The position numbers and the translations under genes are program-made. The notes below the pieces were generated by a model. The model was not told where the DNA came from. It saw only the letters and a program-made list of their open reading frames with translations, and did not search any database. Shown piece after piece: positions 1 to 13,280 of a stretch of DNA of 64,000 nucleotides (within the stretch, counting starts at the first letter, position 1; every line of letters starts with the position of its first letter). Source of the DNA: Polytrichum commune (Eukaryota > Streptophyta > Polytrichopsida > Polytrichales > Polytrichaceae); assembly GCA_950295325.1 (NCBI GenBank), contig OX485807.1, forward strand, positions 48,016,440 through 48,080,439, in the 5' to 3' direction.

Positions 1-3000
1 TCGGGTCATTCTGACCACTTTCATTATGCCGACCAACTAACTTTTTTGGTTAGATCTACCAACTTCTAGAGGTGGTTTTCACAAACTAAGTCCGGATATG
101 GTCTCTCTAACCTCCTACCAACCTACAGTAATGTTTCAAGTGATTCCGACCACTTGCATTAGACGTCCTACCATGTGCATCACATCCGTGCACACACCCT
201 ACTTACTTTCTAATGCATTTCTAGATAATACATCACAAGTTATATGAAGCACACTTCCACTAACACATTCAACCCCTTAGCCTTGTCAAGCCTAAGGAAC
301 AAATTAGCTTACAATAAGATCAACAATAAAAGAATACCAACAATGAGTCTAAGGGGTATGTGTAAATCCTTTTCCCAACACTTCATTGCTTGTTTTTCAA
401 GGATGGTCGTTTATCCTTACTACCACATAGTTTCAAGACACTTCACGTCCATATGTAAAATTCACAAGTTTACACACACTCTCTAAGCTATCTTCATGTG
501 AGCCAATTTTTTGGCCAGATAGTTTAATGATGAACAGATAAGTATGAAGTTAGTAACTAGGTAGATGAAAATAATTAACTATAGGCTATAAAAAAATAGT
601 TATAACTATCGACACATACTTAGGTGCCGAGAGTTAGTTATAATGAAACTATTGTCATCCTTGCCAAGCCAAAGGGGCTAGCACAGGAGAGAGATCCAGG
701 CATTTCTTCAAATCTTTTTGAGTGCATTAACAAACTCATAGTCTTGGCCCCTTTTGCACAAAGATTGTGCGAGTTATAGTTGAACTATGTTATGTAAACT
801 GAGGATAATCAACACAAAAAATACGGGGTTACCGGTTTGAGTTAAAGTTCATTGTTGTCTTGAAATGGGATTGAGTAGCCGAAATTTGGCTGAATTGTTT
901 CCTACTACTGATTGATTGAATGTGAAATTGATAACTATTGTCTATTGTTGAGATTGTAATTGACTAAGTTTAAAGATTGTGAGAGGAATTGTATGAATGA
1001 AAAGTATGAAAATGAGCGGCTAAGCGTTGAGGAGAGCAATGAGAACTTGATAGGGAGTTGATTAAATTCAGAATGAAAGAGATTACAAATTATAAATAAA
1101 AGCAAGCCCTGAAAGATATAATGAAAGAAGAAAAAGTGGAAATGCATAAGGAATTACAGAGTGAATCGATGAGTATAGCATACAGTCGGAAGAGATTGAA
1201 GAACATACAACAATTGTCCAAGGGCTAGAATCTTTTTCAAAGTTCAATAACCAAGAACAATAGAGCAGAGAGGGTTAACCTAAGTAGAGAGAGACAAAAC
1301 TATAGTGCAGAGAATGATGAAATGACTACTTCAAGAGGAATGGCTTATTGAAACCATAGTTTGTAGTGCCTTGAGAGGAGTAACCCCGAGCGGCAGAGAG
1401 AGGAAGTAGAGCGATCATCCAAGGAGACATATGGTAAAGAAGAGTATTGTTGAACGACAATATGTGCAACCATGTGAGAGGGTGGAATTGAACAACCAAA
1501 CGTTAACATGAGAAAGGAAAAAAACTATAGCTCATTGTTTTAGCTTGCAAGAGGCAATGAAGGGGGAAAGGAAGGAACTAGAGTGAATAATGCAGACAAA
1601 TTATGATTATAGTTAATGTACACACTATAGTCTGGTGGTAGTAAAATGGGCTAAGTTTGTTCAATCTAGAAGTGATGAGAAATTGACTTTGATCAGTCGA
1701 TTAGTGATGGGACTAAGAAAATAAAAGAGATTAAGTTTATTTGAGTTAGGATGAACTTTGGATTGTCAAGGAAATTAAGGCACAAGTTGTCCTAGACCTA
1801 GTTAGAGTTTTATGTTAATGCATAGTCTAGAGACTTTGATATTTGAGTATGAAATACAAGTTAACCAAATCAACTACTGTCTTGTGTGTTACCCTAGTTG
1901 TTGTTATTGCTGCAGGTTGTGTAGGGCAATCAAGACTATAGCTTAACCTTGATGGGAACATAATGTTTTGCATAACCTTGCGCAAGGAATTAAATGTTTC
2001 TCAATATGATAAATATCTAAATCATTATAACAACCTATACTAATGTGATATTTTAATGGCACAAAAATATATTGTTTAGAATTGTACCTCTCAAAATTGT
2101 AAAATCCAAAAAAACCATCAATCTATATAATTATAGATTTTTGGATGCACATCTAAAACATAAGGGTTGTATTGAATTGGATGGCCCATTCCAAACCTAC
2201 TAACATTTGAAATAATTTGAAAATGTACCCCAAATTAACAAATTAACAAAAGTTGAAATACATATTTGGGATTGCATATCCTTAACAAAATATATAAAAA
2301 AACAATTGCATAGCACATAAAAAGTTGGTTTCCACATTTGTAAACTACTACAATCATCCCAATATTGTGACTTATAAAAATGAAAATCTCAAAAGGATCT
2401 CTATAAAGTGCACCCAATCTAATCTTCGACCAGAGTATCATATAATTTATGAAATAATGAATGCAAATTTTTACACTGACCCCAACCTACATTATCAATT
2501 TGCAACTTCATCTTTAGCTTCAATTCCATTATTGGCATCTTTTTTTTGCAGAGTGATACGTGCCAAGTGGTCTTTTGGAAATTCTATATGGTTGGGATGG
2601 TCATGGTCTTTGATTTGGAACCATTATGCAACTTCCAAGCACAAAGTATGGTAACCGTGTTTATCCAAATTAGTCCATATGTTAAGTCCACATTCTACTT
2701 GAAGCCTATTTTGTGCACGGTGGGTCTTTGGTGATTGGTCAATAGTATTCCACCTCAATTTGACAGAAATTGGGGCTAGTTGGAACAAAATTGGATGATG
2801 ACAATGTTTTTATCAACCAAATGGGTTTGAGGTGCTCTTTATATCCTGCACATACAAGGTTCATATAACCTTCACAACAATCAACAACCACATGAAATGA
2901 TGGAGTTGGACAATTGCAAGCATGGCCAAACATAATGTTTGTCCACCGCAAATTCTTGCAAATGTCTACATTGTTGAAGAATATGGCATCGAATTCCACG

Positions 3001-6000
3001 ATTTTCACTAAACTTTGTGGCCAAAACCCTTGTGTCAAAAATGAATGGGTATCAACATCGGGAGCTAGCAAGGACAAGCAAATGCGATCTTGATATGCGA
3101 TCAGTGGTTCATGGATGTTATGAACACATCTAGGGGTGTGCAAATGGATGTGATGCGGCCCTTGGCCGTTATGTTGCATCATGTTAGGACGTGATGCCCC
3201 ATGACATGGTTTTTTTCTATTTTAACAATTTATTTGTAGTTTTTTTAAAAAATTGGTTGACTATAGTTTATCTCTAATAATAGTTGATTTCTTAAAATAT
3301 AAAAATTCCAAAAAACCATGGTATGGATTTTTTTCCATTTTTGGATTTTCCTAGAAATCAATTGCTAGCAGTAGTCAACCATATAGCCAATTGCTCCTAG
3401 TTGATTGTAGCAGTCAACCTAGAGAAGTTGACTACTAAACCCAAAATTTTGAAAAATTCCCAAAAATTATGGATTGTGAGATTTGTAGACAACAATATAT
3501 AATGGTCCATAATTGAATTTCTTGAATTTTTTTGATAGTCAATCACCAAGTCAATTGCAAAGTAGGAGTTCATTTAACAATCAACCAGACCATTGAACAA
3601 GGTGTTGCCCATGTCAATTACCCATCGGTAAACTGTCAAACTTACCCCCTGCTAACGTGTCATTTCTAGGTCCAACATCATGTTGTTATTATAGGATATG
3701 ACATGACATGACGGACGTTGACGTGCAATCCTTGAACACGTCTCATGATGTCTCCCTCATACAATCCTTTCCAATATTGAAGAAATCCGGATATACATTT
3801 AATGATATTTGGTCATTCATCATGGGGTCAGGTGTGTAATGCTTTGGCTCCCCATCCAGTAGCATATATTTGCCATAAAAGTATCCCTTCATGTGGACCC
3901 CAATTCGGTGAAGTGCATAAAACCTTGAACTGCATGGCTAACAAACCATCATCACACACATAGAAGCATAATTTTCGTAATTGGTTATGTTAAGAGAACC
4001 AAGATCATGAGAATGAACACGAGCATGAGCAAGCTCTTATTACTAACATTTTGGGGCATGCCCGTATTTTTGGGATTATTTTGAAGTCCACACACCCCTA
4101 TAACCTTGTTCTAAAGGCAAGTTGCCCCAAACATTTTTTGTGTTGCCCGAATTAACTTTTTGACGGCCCAAATTATGTTATTTGGAGTACAAGCCGAAGG
4201 TTCCCATGGATTACGGTTTTAAGTTGGTCTTAATTCTGATGCACAAATAACATCCCCACAATGATGTCCAACAACAGACAACATGTACTTGACATGAACA
4301 ATCAAGTATGTTCTCAACATGCATATCCCTATAGCGGGATGGCATGACACACAATGCTCACACAAAGTGCATTTAAAAATATTCTACAACCTCAATGTAG
4401 TATTGAATGTTTGCAAGAACAAAAACCAGCCTACATTGAGCATCTCCAACACTCAAGTCCAAAATGTTGCTCCCTCAATGCACTCCAAAACCCTAAGCTC
4501 TAGTCATGGATGATGACCCCATGTTGCCACATTGTAGCAACAAAAACCTTTAAAAAAAATTAAACAACCATGGACCCATCTCCAACTACATTTCCACCCT
4601 TTGAGGAGGAATAGTTGTAATATTCAAAGTCTTGCATTTCTTAATCATGGTCAAGGTTTATTTCCAAGGTCTCTTACAAAACCTATAGACCAAAAACAGT
4701 AGCATGCGTTGCATAGTGTTGGTTGGTTTGCATTGCCTGAAATTGGGCAAACCACTCTAGGTGATTCATCATCATCCATTTTTAGTAAGTGTTCACAATA
4801 CTAAGCAATAACCTTATTAAATGTACTCTCCAAAATCACCTTTAAAATGTGCTCCAATAAAAAGTCCTCTAGAATGGGAGGCAAGACGGAGCCCATGTTG
4901 ATACCACTTTGGTGGATGTTGCAAGCTTTAAAAAAGACGAGGATGTGGCCAAAGGAAAGTATGAGGCAAAGAATTGTTTCAATGAATGTGGTTTCCCACA
5001 TGTCACGACCAAAGACATTCTACTACTCTGAATCTCAATACATTCCACATGTAATTAGGAAAATTCTTCCATATTGTTTGACCATGCAAGTAGACCAAGA
5101 CATGCCGTCATGATACATGGAAAACATAGACATTGTTGAAAAGTTTGGACATCTCAATAGAGGTAAAAAAAAGACATCCACGCATTGAATCCATCACAAA
5201 TATCCCAATATCACTTGCACACGACCAATGAAGTATTTGACCTTGATTCTTTCTATGAAGGCAATTTAAGGGGACCTTCGTAGCTTAGCGCAAAGGCATC
5301 ACCAATGACATTCTTGCACTTCTTATGGGTCACCATCATGATGGCAGAGCATTTGACATTGGAGCCTTGTTGGTGCATGAAATATGCTACATCACAATTG
5401 AAAATTGGTCCTCTATTACCTTCCTTGCTAAACAAGAAAGGGTAGGCCATAAAAGGGCATCCAAATGCCTTCCACACTAGTCTTTTACAATACTAAAGTG
5501 GTCTTCAATTTCAATGTTCAAGCAATGTGAGTCCAAAATTTGAAAATGCCCTAGGCCTTTGGTGTGGGGCATTTCATTTTCAATTTTTTGGACAAAGATG
5601 TGGGTGTCTCTAGGGTTATTCTCATGAGATTTATTTTCTCAACAAGGGTATCCAAGTGCCTCCAACACTAGTACTTTGTTTGTTCATAAGCTCCTACACT
5701 TTCTCTTGATAGGTTTTATCAACACCATTGGAGTAAAAATCATTGAGGGGTCTTAGTAATGGTGATTAATAAGATATTCATAATTTTTTTTGTTAATTGG
5801 AAGAATTTAAATTAAGAAATTAACTTAGCAAATAAATTATAAGATAACAAGCGTCAAAAAATCATTTGATATTTTTATGATAATAAACTAAGTTAAAATA
5901 AATTAATAAATACTTGATAGGGATAAGAATTAAGGATATTCCAAGGATCTAAAATGATAACATGCTATAACTATCATACAAGTAGAATGAATGACGTTAA

Positions 6001-7260
6001 TTATCAAAAATGCCTTTTGAATTAGCCAATTGGTTTTGATACTATAAAATTTATTTTGACAAATATTTTTTGACACTACTTAGTTAAAAATAAATGAAGT
6101 GGTTATATAGAAAATTGAATATAGTTAAATTTTTGGTAAAAAAAAATCTAATGTATATAAAACGTGATGATACAAGAGTCAATGAAAAGATTTTTCCTCC
6201 TCTCACCGCATAAGGCAATACTACTTAAAAGAGCGTCAAAGTTCAATTTAATCATCTTTATATTGCTTTTATTTCGGCCCTCCTCTTGATCTCAAACCTT
6301 AAGAGGTCCAAACTCCTTCAGTTCTAGTTTTTTTTTCCTGCAACTCCAACCGCTTTAATTTTGATTAACCTCACCCTTGATCAAAAGACCCATTGTTTAG
6401 TTTAGTTAGTAGTTATGAGTGGTATTACTTTTTAAAATGAAGTGAAGTTGTTGTATTCATTTAATAAAAAAATTAGTTCATTTGATTATTGTTATGTTAA
6501 AGTTTATAATTAATATTTATCCTTTATTGGTAAATTATAATTAGTTCCTGTAAAATGTCATACTAGTAACTGATCTTGGGACAGAAAAAACAACACACTT
6601 TAAAGGTTACCCATCTTGCTCTTAAATATAATTCTACTATTTTTTTAATAAAAAAATAGTCTTATATAAACTTACAATTGTATCTAGGAATTATTAGAGT
6701 TTCCGTGAAACAACCTTCATTTTGCAACTACTAGCTTTGTAGCTTCATCCGAGCTTGCTAGAGCGATCATTTTTTAACCATGCCTTCACTGGACTATTGA
6801 CGATGACATTTGCTTTGAAAGGTGCACTTCTCTACATTCCTTGTATTAAATGGAAGACCCTCCCCCCAAGGGAGTTTATTTCACGAAGCTTTAATAAATG
6901 TTATAATGTGATATTAGGTCGTTAAAGGACACTCTTAAATGTGATCAATTTCTTTAAATTCATTCATTATTCACAACGTCCAATTGGCAATTTACTGATA
7001 TCATTCACAAGCAATATTCCACACCAAGCATGAATGAATAAGTTCAAATATTGGGATCATGGCTATTGGGTGACCATATGGTAGATGAAAAGCATCTCAA
7101 AAAGCCTTAATTTTGTCATGATGGTATACGGTAAACATCTTTCATGTTGGATTAAAAAACATTTTATGAAATAAAACATCATCAAACAACAATCCAACCT
7201 CGCGTATCGTGGGTGGATAAGGCGCGGGAATCCTAGAAGCATTGTGCATTGTTTGCTACT
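1..7260. other. AT-rich region without a recognisable gene
   Basis: Both strands are broken by frequent stops. The longest frame is a 147-codon minus-strand ORF at 2,739-3,182, described separately. Purine-rich text at 0.93-1.9 kb and AT-rich text at 5.7-7.0 kb have no coding signature. I found no terminal repeats or target-site duplications. It is probably decayed repeat DNA, but I cannot name the family. Confidence 0.4.
2739..3182 (-). pseudogene. 147-codon ORF, possible transposase relic
   Basis: This is the only long frame in the first 7 kb. It is rich in Cys, His and aromatic residues. Around residues 95-120 there is a stretch of the type HVVVDCCEGYMNLVCAGY. That faintly resembles the 'V.D..G....V..G' segment of PIF/Harbinger-type DDE transposases. 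Shorter minus-strand frames at 4,801-5,001 and 5,253-5,477 could belong to the same decayed unit. No catalytic triad can be assigned and no terminal inverted repeats were found. It may equally be a chance ORF. Confidence 0.2.
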
Positions 7261-7381
7261 TGTGCCCACCCATCCTAGTAGGACAAGCTAGAAAGTCACC
7301 CAAGTTTTCTAATAAAGTGATGTCAATAGGGAGTCCCACTAATCAAACTCGACATGAAAAGGATGATGTAACATTACTTAC

Positions 7382-8196
7382 AATATGCTAGTAACATCTT
7401 CAGATGAAAACCGTTGATCATTATATAAGCCACACTTACATCCAACCCAATCGGTACATGGGTCATTGTGCAGTGACCAATTTAGTACGTCCAATGAGTT
7501 TGCATTGCTCCCGTTCTACGCTTCAAAGATCCCAACCATTGCATCATCTCTGCAACCTTTTGTTTGTTTAATTAAATCAAAGCTCACTTGGCAAGTCCAT
7601 AATCAAATTAGTGAATTTTGAGATATGTGGCATCAATTTCTAATTTTTTTAATCATTTTTCTTTGGCAAGGATATGAAACTCATCAAACAAAACACTTCC
7701 TTCGGTTGTGCACATGATGGGTGTTTGTGGGTAACCAAAACACTAGAACAACCGAAGACATTGGCTGTCTTTGAGGAGAAACAGGCTCATGCAACAAGTC
7801 CTGAACTTGATGGTGTTTACTTCTTTAACGAAATACATTACTCGGTTAGCAATCATGCTATCGAATGAGTAAACACCAATGATCTATGTTGGTCCTTGTA
7901 TATCAGAGTCTGTGTGTACAAAGAGAAGTCTCGTACAAACAAAGGTGTCAAGAGGCCCAAACATTTATCGATCTTGTAACTCCCTGTCAACAGGAATGAA
8001 GTTATAGTTGTGGGGGATAGCCTCATTTACTCCTAAGCAATCCTTCTTACATCCTTGCAGCATACATTCAGTGGCTATGGGGTGCACGAGGCTCACCAGA
8101 TGGCGACAAACGTAGGCCGCCATTACAGACGTCAAAATCTGTGAGTAACAAGAGGAAAGCCAGCACCACTTAGTGGTGCCTGAGTGGTGAATCCAT
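7382..8196 (-). pseudogene. Truncated LRR receptor kinase fragment (exons 1-2 only)
   Basis: Exon 1 is the complement of 8,097-8,196: ATG at 8,196-8,194, a hydrophobic signal peptide ([16 protein letters not shown]...) and a GTGAGC donor, as in both other copies. Exon 2 is the complement of 7,382-7,549, after a ctgcag-type acceptor. It encodes the LRR N-cap motif NDPCTDWVGCKCG. Exon 2 is 168 nt rather than 160. In the frame of the cap, the Trp codon after 'GIFEA' has become TAG, so no full product is possible. Everything downstream of exon 2 is absent. This is a dead 5' fragment in inverted orientation. Confidence 0.8.
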
Positions 8197-9629
8197 TTGA
8201 AGCTGGCTGTCCAGTGTCATGAGGAGGTTTCACGTCCTGATGAAGCCAACATCTGTTAATCTTAGACACTTGCATTGAAAGTGTGAGTGAGTCGTCTGCA
8301 CTGTACCCCTTGAAAGGAATGATAAGAGACCAGAAACCAACCTGTTCCAAGAACATAAACCAACCTGTCCATTTAAATTTGATCTTCCTGCTGAGCTATG
8401 CTTTCCGATCATCATCCGATCTTGTACAAGAAATCTGTGTCAATCCTCCGGAATGCTTATCCCGTCTGTGGACCTGACAGGTACTTCATGAGTATATATT
8501 CTAAGTCTCGAGAGAACAGATTGAGTCGAGAGAACAAAATTTTGAAATTCCGACAAATCACCTGCTAATTTCAAGACACCACATTGCAATTTCGACAAAC
8601 CTGATCAAAGACCACATTGCATGACTAGAAGGTGACATTATTCTCCTATATTAAGAGAATTCCTACATTTGTTTGGGGCATCAAAGGTTCTGCGGGGGTT
8701 TGGAGGTTCCACCAAATTTACCCAAGAGGAGTTTCCCCGCTCGCTTTTTTTGGGGTTCGTCTGTCGAAAAGCAGATTAAAAGCAGACAAGACAACGAGCA
8801 ACAAGTTAGACTGTACCATAAATTCGGGCCTCGTCACATGCTTCACGGTTACCAAGTTGTGTCCCGACAAGAAGGCGCACGGCAAGGTTAAAGATATGCT
8901 GAGAAGCTCCTTGTACCTGAGTGTGGAAAAAACAGTTTGCTCAAAGGACAAGAAAAATCTCAAATCACTAGCTCTCAGTCTGTCGGCACCACCTAACCGG
9001 CAGCTTCCCTACATGTTCTGCTCTGGAGGTCCTCTCATCAAAGGCGACTTCCAGCACTAGCCTGAACTCCACATCCCGGTGTGCACATGACCCTCACCAA
9101 ATGGCCAACAGCTGCTGAATGTAATTAAGCAACAAAGTGCGCTGCTTTATCTGGTTGTTGTGAGGGTGGATTGAGAAGAGTAGCAAGACGAATGAAGACC
9201 TTGAATGCACTAGCAGAGGGCTAGCAGCAAGCTGTGGCCGACACAGAAAGAGTCTTTGCATGTATTGACTCACAACAAACGCGGAGAGTCTTTTCGAAGC
9301 CTCTCTAACTAAATAAGCGGCTAGTCGAAAGAGTGCTCTGCGTTAGTATCTCTAGCTTGCACACGAGGTCACTTATGGTTGGAGGTCACTTATAGTTGGC
9401 TGTCCGACCAAGACCAATCTTTGGTTCATTTTAGAAACCACCTTGTATCAAAAACAGTCGTTTGTATCTAGACTCCACTTGAACAGTGAGTGCCAAACCT
9501 TGACCCATTTCAAAGACCACCCTTAGGTCACTTCCCACAAATCACAACCAATAACAAAAATAGCGTTAGTGTATGATTTACACCAACAAGAATAGGAGCA
9601 TGATCTTCCTTGCCTTGATGAAGTCTCTC

Positions 9630-10371
9630 GATAGTCCAACCTCGTTAATACGACACTCGTTTATGTGGCACCCTCGATGTTACGACACACTTTTGGGAGA
9701 CCAAACTTTTTAGTTTAAAACTCCCTCTTTTATACGACTACGACACTCAATAATGCGACACTTAAAATATTTGTTTTGTCATATCAAAGAGTTAGTTAAT
9801 GTTAAAATTCCTTTCATCTATGTTATGTACATCTTAAATACATCCATTTTCACTTCAGAACTACTTGGGAACTTCACTGATCATTGGGAACGTAATGATA
9901 ATTAGGATTACTAGTGTAGAATGGACATGATTTGGGAACCAATTATGCACAAGACTTTGATCTTAAAATTAAACTACATTCAGTAGATGTGGATGATGTT
10001 GCTCCACCTACAAAAAATCTTAGTGATGCTAAACGTCATGCATCATTGTTTTCTAGTTTCTTATTAAAGAACTCTTTATATTTTGGTGTTAATGAAATTA
10101 TTAGTTTCCAAAAGTTAGTAGGGAATTTAGATTAGATGACAGTTGCTAACTTGGGTAGGCAACACCATAGATCTTTGGACTCTTATTTTAAGAGTTCTTG
10201 AGAATATTTGTATGTGTTCGGAGTTATAAGTTATTACTTCGCACCAACTATATTGCTTAAACTCGTTGTATCTATTTTAAGCTCATATTACGTATGTTTT
10301 TGTATTCCCTCAATAATACGGGCCGGGGATTCGTGACACTCATGTATTCTCATTAGTGAGAGTTCATCCAT
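9630..10371 (+). mobile_element. pogo/Tigger-like DNA transposon remnant
   Basis: The left end (9,635 onward) reads AGTCCAACCTCGTTAATACG, directly after TA. That resembles the CAGT..AACCTC ends of pogo-family elements, which duplicate TA. The right end (about 10,309-10,371) carries the related motif AATAATACGGGCCGGGGATT followed by GTGACACTC and ATTAGTGAGAGTT. Inside is a 67-codon frame (9,932-10,135); after its stop the frame continues to RSLDSYFKSS, similar to the acidic/aromatic C-tails of pogo transposases. The catalytic core is missing. The insertion lies in unit C and has no counterpart in A or B. The exact right boundary is uncertain. Confidence 0.5.
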
Positions 10372-11265
10372 CTTTGCGGATGAAATGAACCAATTTAGAC
10401 ACTCTCTTACGTCATCGGCTCCTTGTCCCAAAGGGTTCAAAAGTACCAAATTTTAGTAGTTCTAAATAATCCTAGTCTAACCTAATACTTAATGCAATAA
10501 TACAAAGGAGGTTAGACATAAAAAACAATGCCTCATATGGAAGTAAGTGGGTACATCATGGGTTGCCAACCCATCACTACTAGTCTGGTTGTTTTTAAAA
10601 GATTAGCATGGGGGGACATTCAATATCCCTTGCCAATTCATTGATATTTATAAAATATCTAATAGTTCACAATAACTATGAGGAAGAAAGGGGGTCTTAC
10701 ATGCCAACTTGGAGGCGTTTCACTAAAGTAAGCTCTATCCGAGCTTCTTGATGGACTCATCCAATTTTTGTTACCAGATGATTTTACTTGAGTGTCACGA
10801 ATTCCCAGCCAATAATACAACAACTTTACGCCATTTGCTCGGGGGGGGGGGGGGAAGTGCGTTAAGAAGTTAAGGATATAGGTGCGAACAACCACTATTT
10901 TATAGGGGGGTATTACTTTCAAATTTTTTTTTTTTCACATGCTATCATTATGCAAATTTCTACTTTGGGTTAATAGAAAAATGGCTTGCATTACTTATAA
11001 TTCCAAATTACTTATTATTCCATTCCCTATAGTACTTTAAAGATGTCCAGTGCCATTTTTGATACCCTATATTACTCTTAAGTCCATTTGTAATTTTTAG
11101 CCCCCATGTTTTTAAAATACCCTATCATTTGTTCGCACGTATATTGCTACTCCAACCAATGACTACCCCCCTCCCCCCCCCCCAGGCCATTTGTCATATT
11201 AATGAGAAGACGACATCTCAATAATACAATTTTTTGTGTGCTTCCCAAACATATCATACTAGAGA
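10372..11265. other. Unmatched insert in unit C with poly-G and poly-C tracts
   Basis: This segment interrupts unit C after the pogo-like remnant. It contains a poly-G run near 10,842-10,855 and a C-rich run near 11,166-11,184 that are complementary in composition. The segment 10,788-10,825 is an inverted copy of the pogo right-end motif at 10,309-10,345. No ORF is convincing. Confidence 0.4.
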
Positions 11266-11785
11266 GGGAGAACAATAGTAGTCCTACCAACCAGAACGAT
11301 GGACACTAACCACTTTCCCCTCCCCCAAGAGCTTTTTGGGGGAGGTATCACCTTGTGGACCAATTGCGTTAAGGGCAATGATTATTGGACTTTGATGAGA
11401 CCTTCTTACTTTTTTTAACTTTTTTTTTACAACTTGTCATGTATTTTCACTTTTGTGTGATGTGGTGTTAAAATTTAGTCTGTTCACCAATTCAAAATAT
11501 AGCCTTGTGTGTGAGTGTAAACTACGTGGACCAAATTAGTTGACCTCAAGTCACTTATATCAACTCAGTTGATCCTAATAACTTATTCCACATACATTTA
11601 TGCTACAATTGAAACATTGCATATTGGTAAATGGGCCCATTTTAGATGGGGTCCCCTTCAACACTTCTAGCTAAAAATATTGAATATTAATCCCAAACCT
11701 CTCCATATGACTTCCCGAGGCCTGGTAGGGCCTTTTTGGACCTTTAAAGGTTAATAATCTTTGAGCCACTTAGTTTATCAAGCAA

Positions 11786-13280
11786 TAATTAACACTAAAA
11801 TGTTATTCAACCAATAAATAACCAAGAATTTATAGCATTCAGACATCCAAATGATCCAAAAATACCATCTAGTTATAAATATTAATAAAATAAATAATAT
11901 CAAATAAATAATTTAAAAATAAATTGGAATCATCTAAGAGATAAATGATAATTAATGAAACAACAATTGGAATAAATCACTGATAAATAAATAACTATTC
12001 ATTTGATTCCTAACTTTTATTTGATTTAAGAATTACAAATTTAGCAAAGTATCAAATTAAAAAAGGAAGTGAAAATACATCAACTCTATCTTAATGAAAA
12101 TTGGATTCAAAGAATATCCTCTAAGTAATGATGCCCAAAGAATGGTGGCCAAAAAAGGGCGCCCAAATAATGGCTCATGTTAAATAATATTTTATCTACC
12201 CCTTGATAGATAGGTTGTTCTCATTAAACCTATAGTTTTTTATTTCTACGCTTTTCTAGGTGTGCCTTACTAGTAGGTAACCTTAGACATACCAGTTCCC
12301 ACATTTGGCCAGACGGACTATTTCTAGACCTACTCTTGAATACACAATACCTTAAGTTCTTACCAAACACTTCCCCCTCAAATCTACAGTACAGTGTTAT
12401 CGATCCAACTTATTTGCCTAGTTTAATCATTATCATGTACTGTGACACATCATACGTAACATTATATTTGGTAATTTAAGCTTTTTGAGCATTTCGAGAC
12501 ATGAACATATATAGAATAATTGGATAAATCCAAAACAAATTGGGGATTGGTGTTTGAAACTCAAACATATGCACATTTAAGATTGGTGATTACCTTAACA
12601 CAAACACAAATGAAGGGCATAACACAAATAAGGATCCATATTTAGATGGTTTTGGTAGGACAACGAAAAGCGGAGACAATATTGGAGGAGACATGACATA
12701 TTCATATAATGGGAAATAATAAATGTAAGGTTTGGTCAAGAAAGTTAAGCAGCAAACGAGTGCCACATAACCATTATTGGACGGTTTGATCTAAGGTAAG
12801 CCTATTTATGTATAATGTCTATGCTAACGTTGGCTTTCTTGGTTTTGCCAGCCATTTTTTGTTTTTCCTCTCGCCACTGTTTTTCTTTCTTGCTTGACCT
12901 CCCCATTCTAGAAAATGTCTACTCCACAACTATAGCCAAGGTTGGGATGAGGGCCCACCATGATGCATTTAGGAGCCTGACGATGGTGTGATTTATATGA
13001 GAAGTTGAGTATTGGTTGTAGAATCTTGAGGATTTTTTTAATAAGTTCAATGGATTAGGCTAGGAATAGTTATTGGAGTGATGATTATAAGGGGTGGCGT
13101 TGTGTGAGATATTGAGTTTGATATGGCCATATAATTTTTGTGAAAGTTGTTATGATGTGTGGGTGGTGGTGAGTGTTTGGAATATGAGCCAAATAGTATT
13201 TGGGGGGGCTAAATGGAGGTGAGAGAATGTGTAATCTTCTTAGTATAGTGAGACTACATACATGAAATCCATTTTGGAAG
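11786..13280. other. Region with no identifiable gene
   Basis: AT-rich text with dense stops on both strands. I see no conserved protein motif, terminal repeat or tandem array. It separates unit C from the methyltransferase-like pseudogene. Confidence 0.4.

Larger units (their letters stand above)
7262..11785 (-). repeat. Unit C: inverted partial copy of the receptor-kinase segment
   Basis: Read on the minus strand, this stretch follows unit A from about 18,915 to 24,640. It includes the sequence upstream of the kinase gene, exon 1, intron 1 and exon 2. Anchors are the complement of the signal-peptide exon at 8,097-8,196, the TTAGCAATCATGCTATCGAA-type intron text near 7,850, and 11,400-11,745, which matches 18,960-19,800. 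The copy is interrupted between about 9,630 and 11,265 by a pogo-like remnant and other unmatched DNA. It lacks the LTR-like element that sits in A at 19,816-21,485, so that insertion came later. All kinase exons downstream of exon 2 are missing. Confidence 0.85.

Noticed and set aside
8632-9060. 142-codon ORF on the plus strand of unit C, opposite to the kinase gene
   Set aside because: The aligned sequences in A (about 22.9-23.3 kb) and B (50.76-51.23 kb) break this frame by indels and stops, so there is no sign of coding constraint. It lies in the upstream region of the kinase. A transcript would change this view.
10842-11184. Poly-G and poly-C tracts as a G-quadruplex pair
   Set aside because: They are simple homopolymers in degenerate DNA, and may include sequencing length errors; no further structure supports a function.
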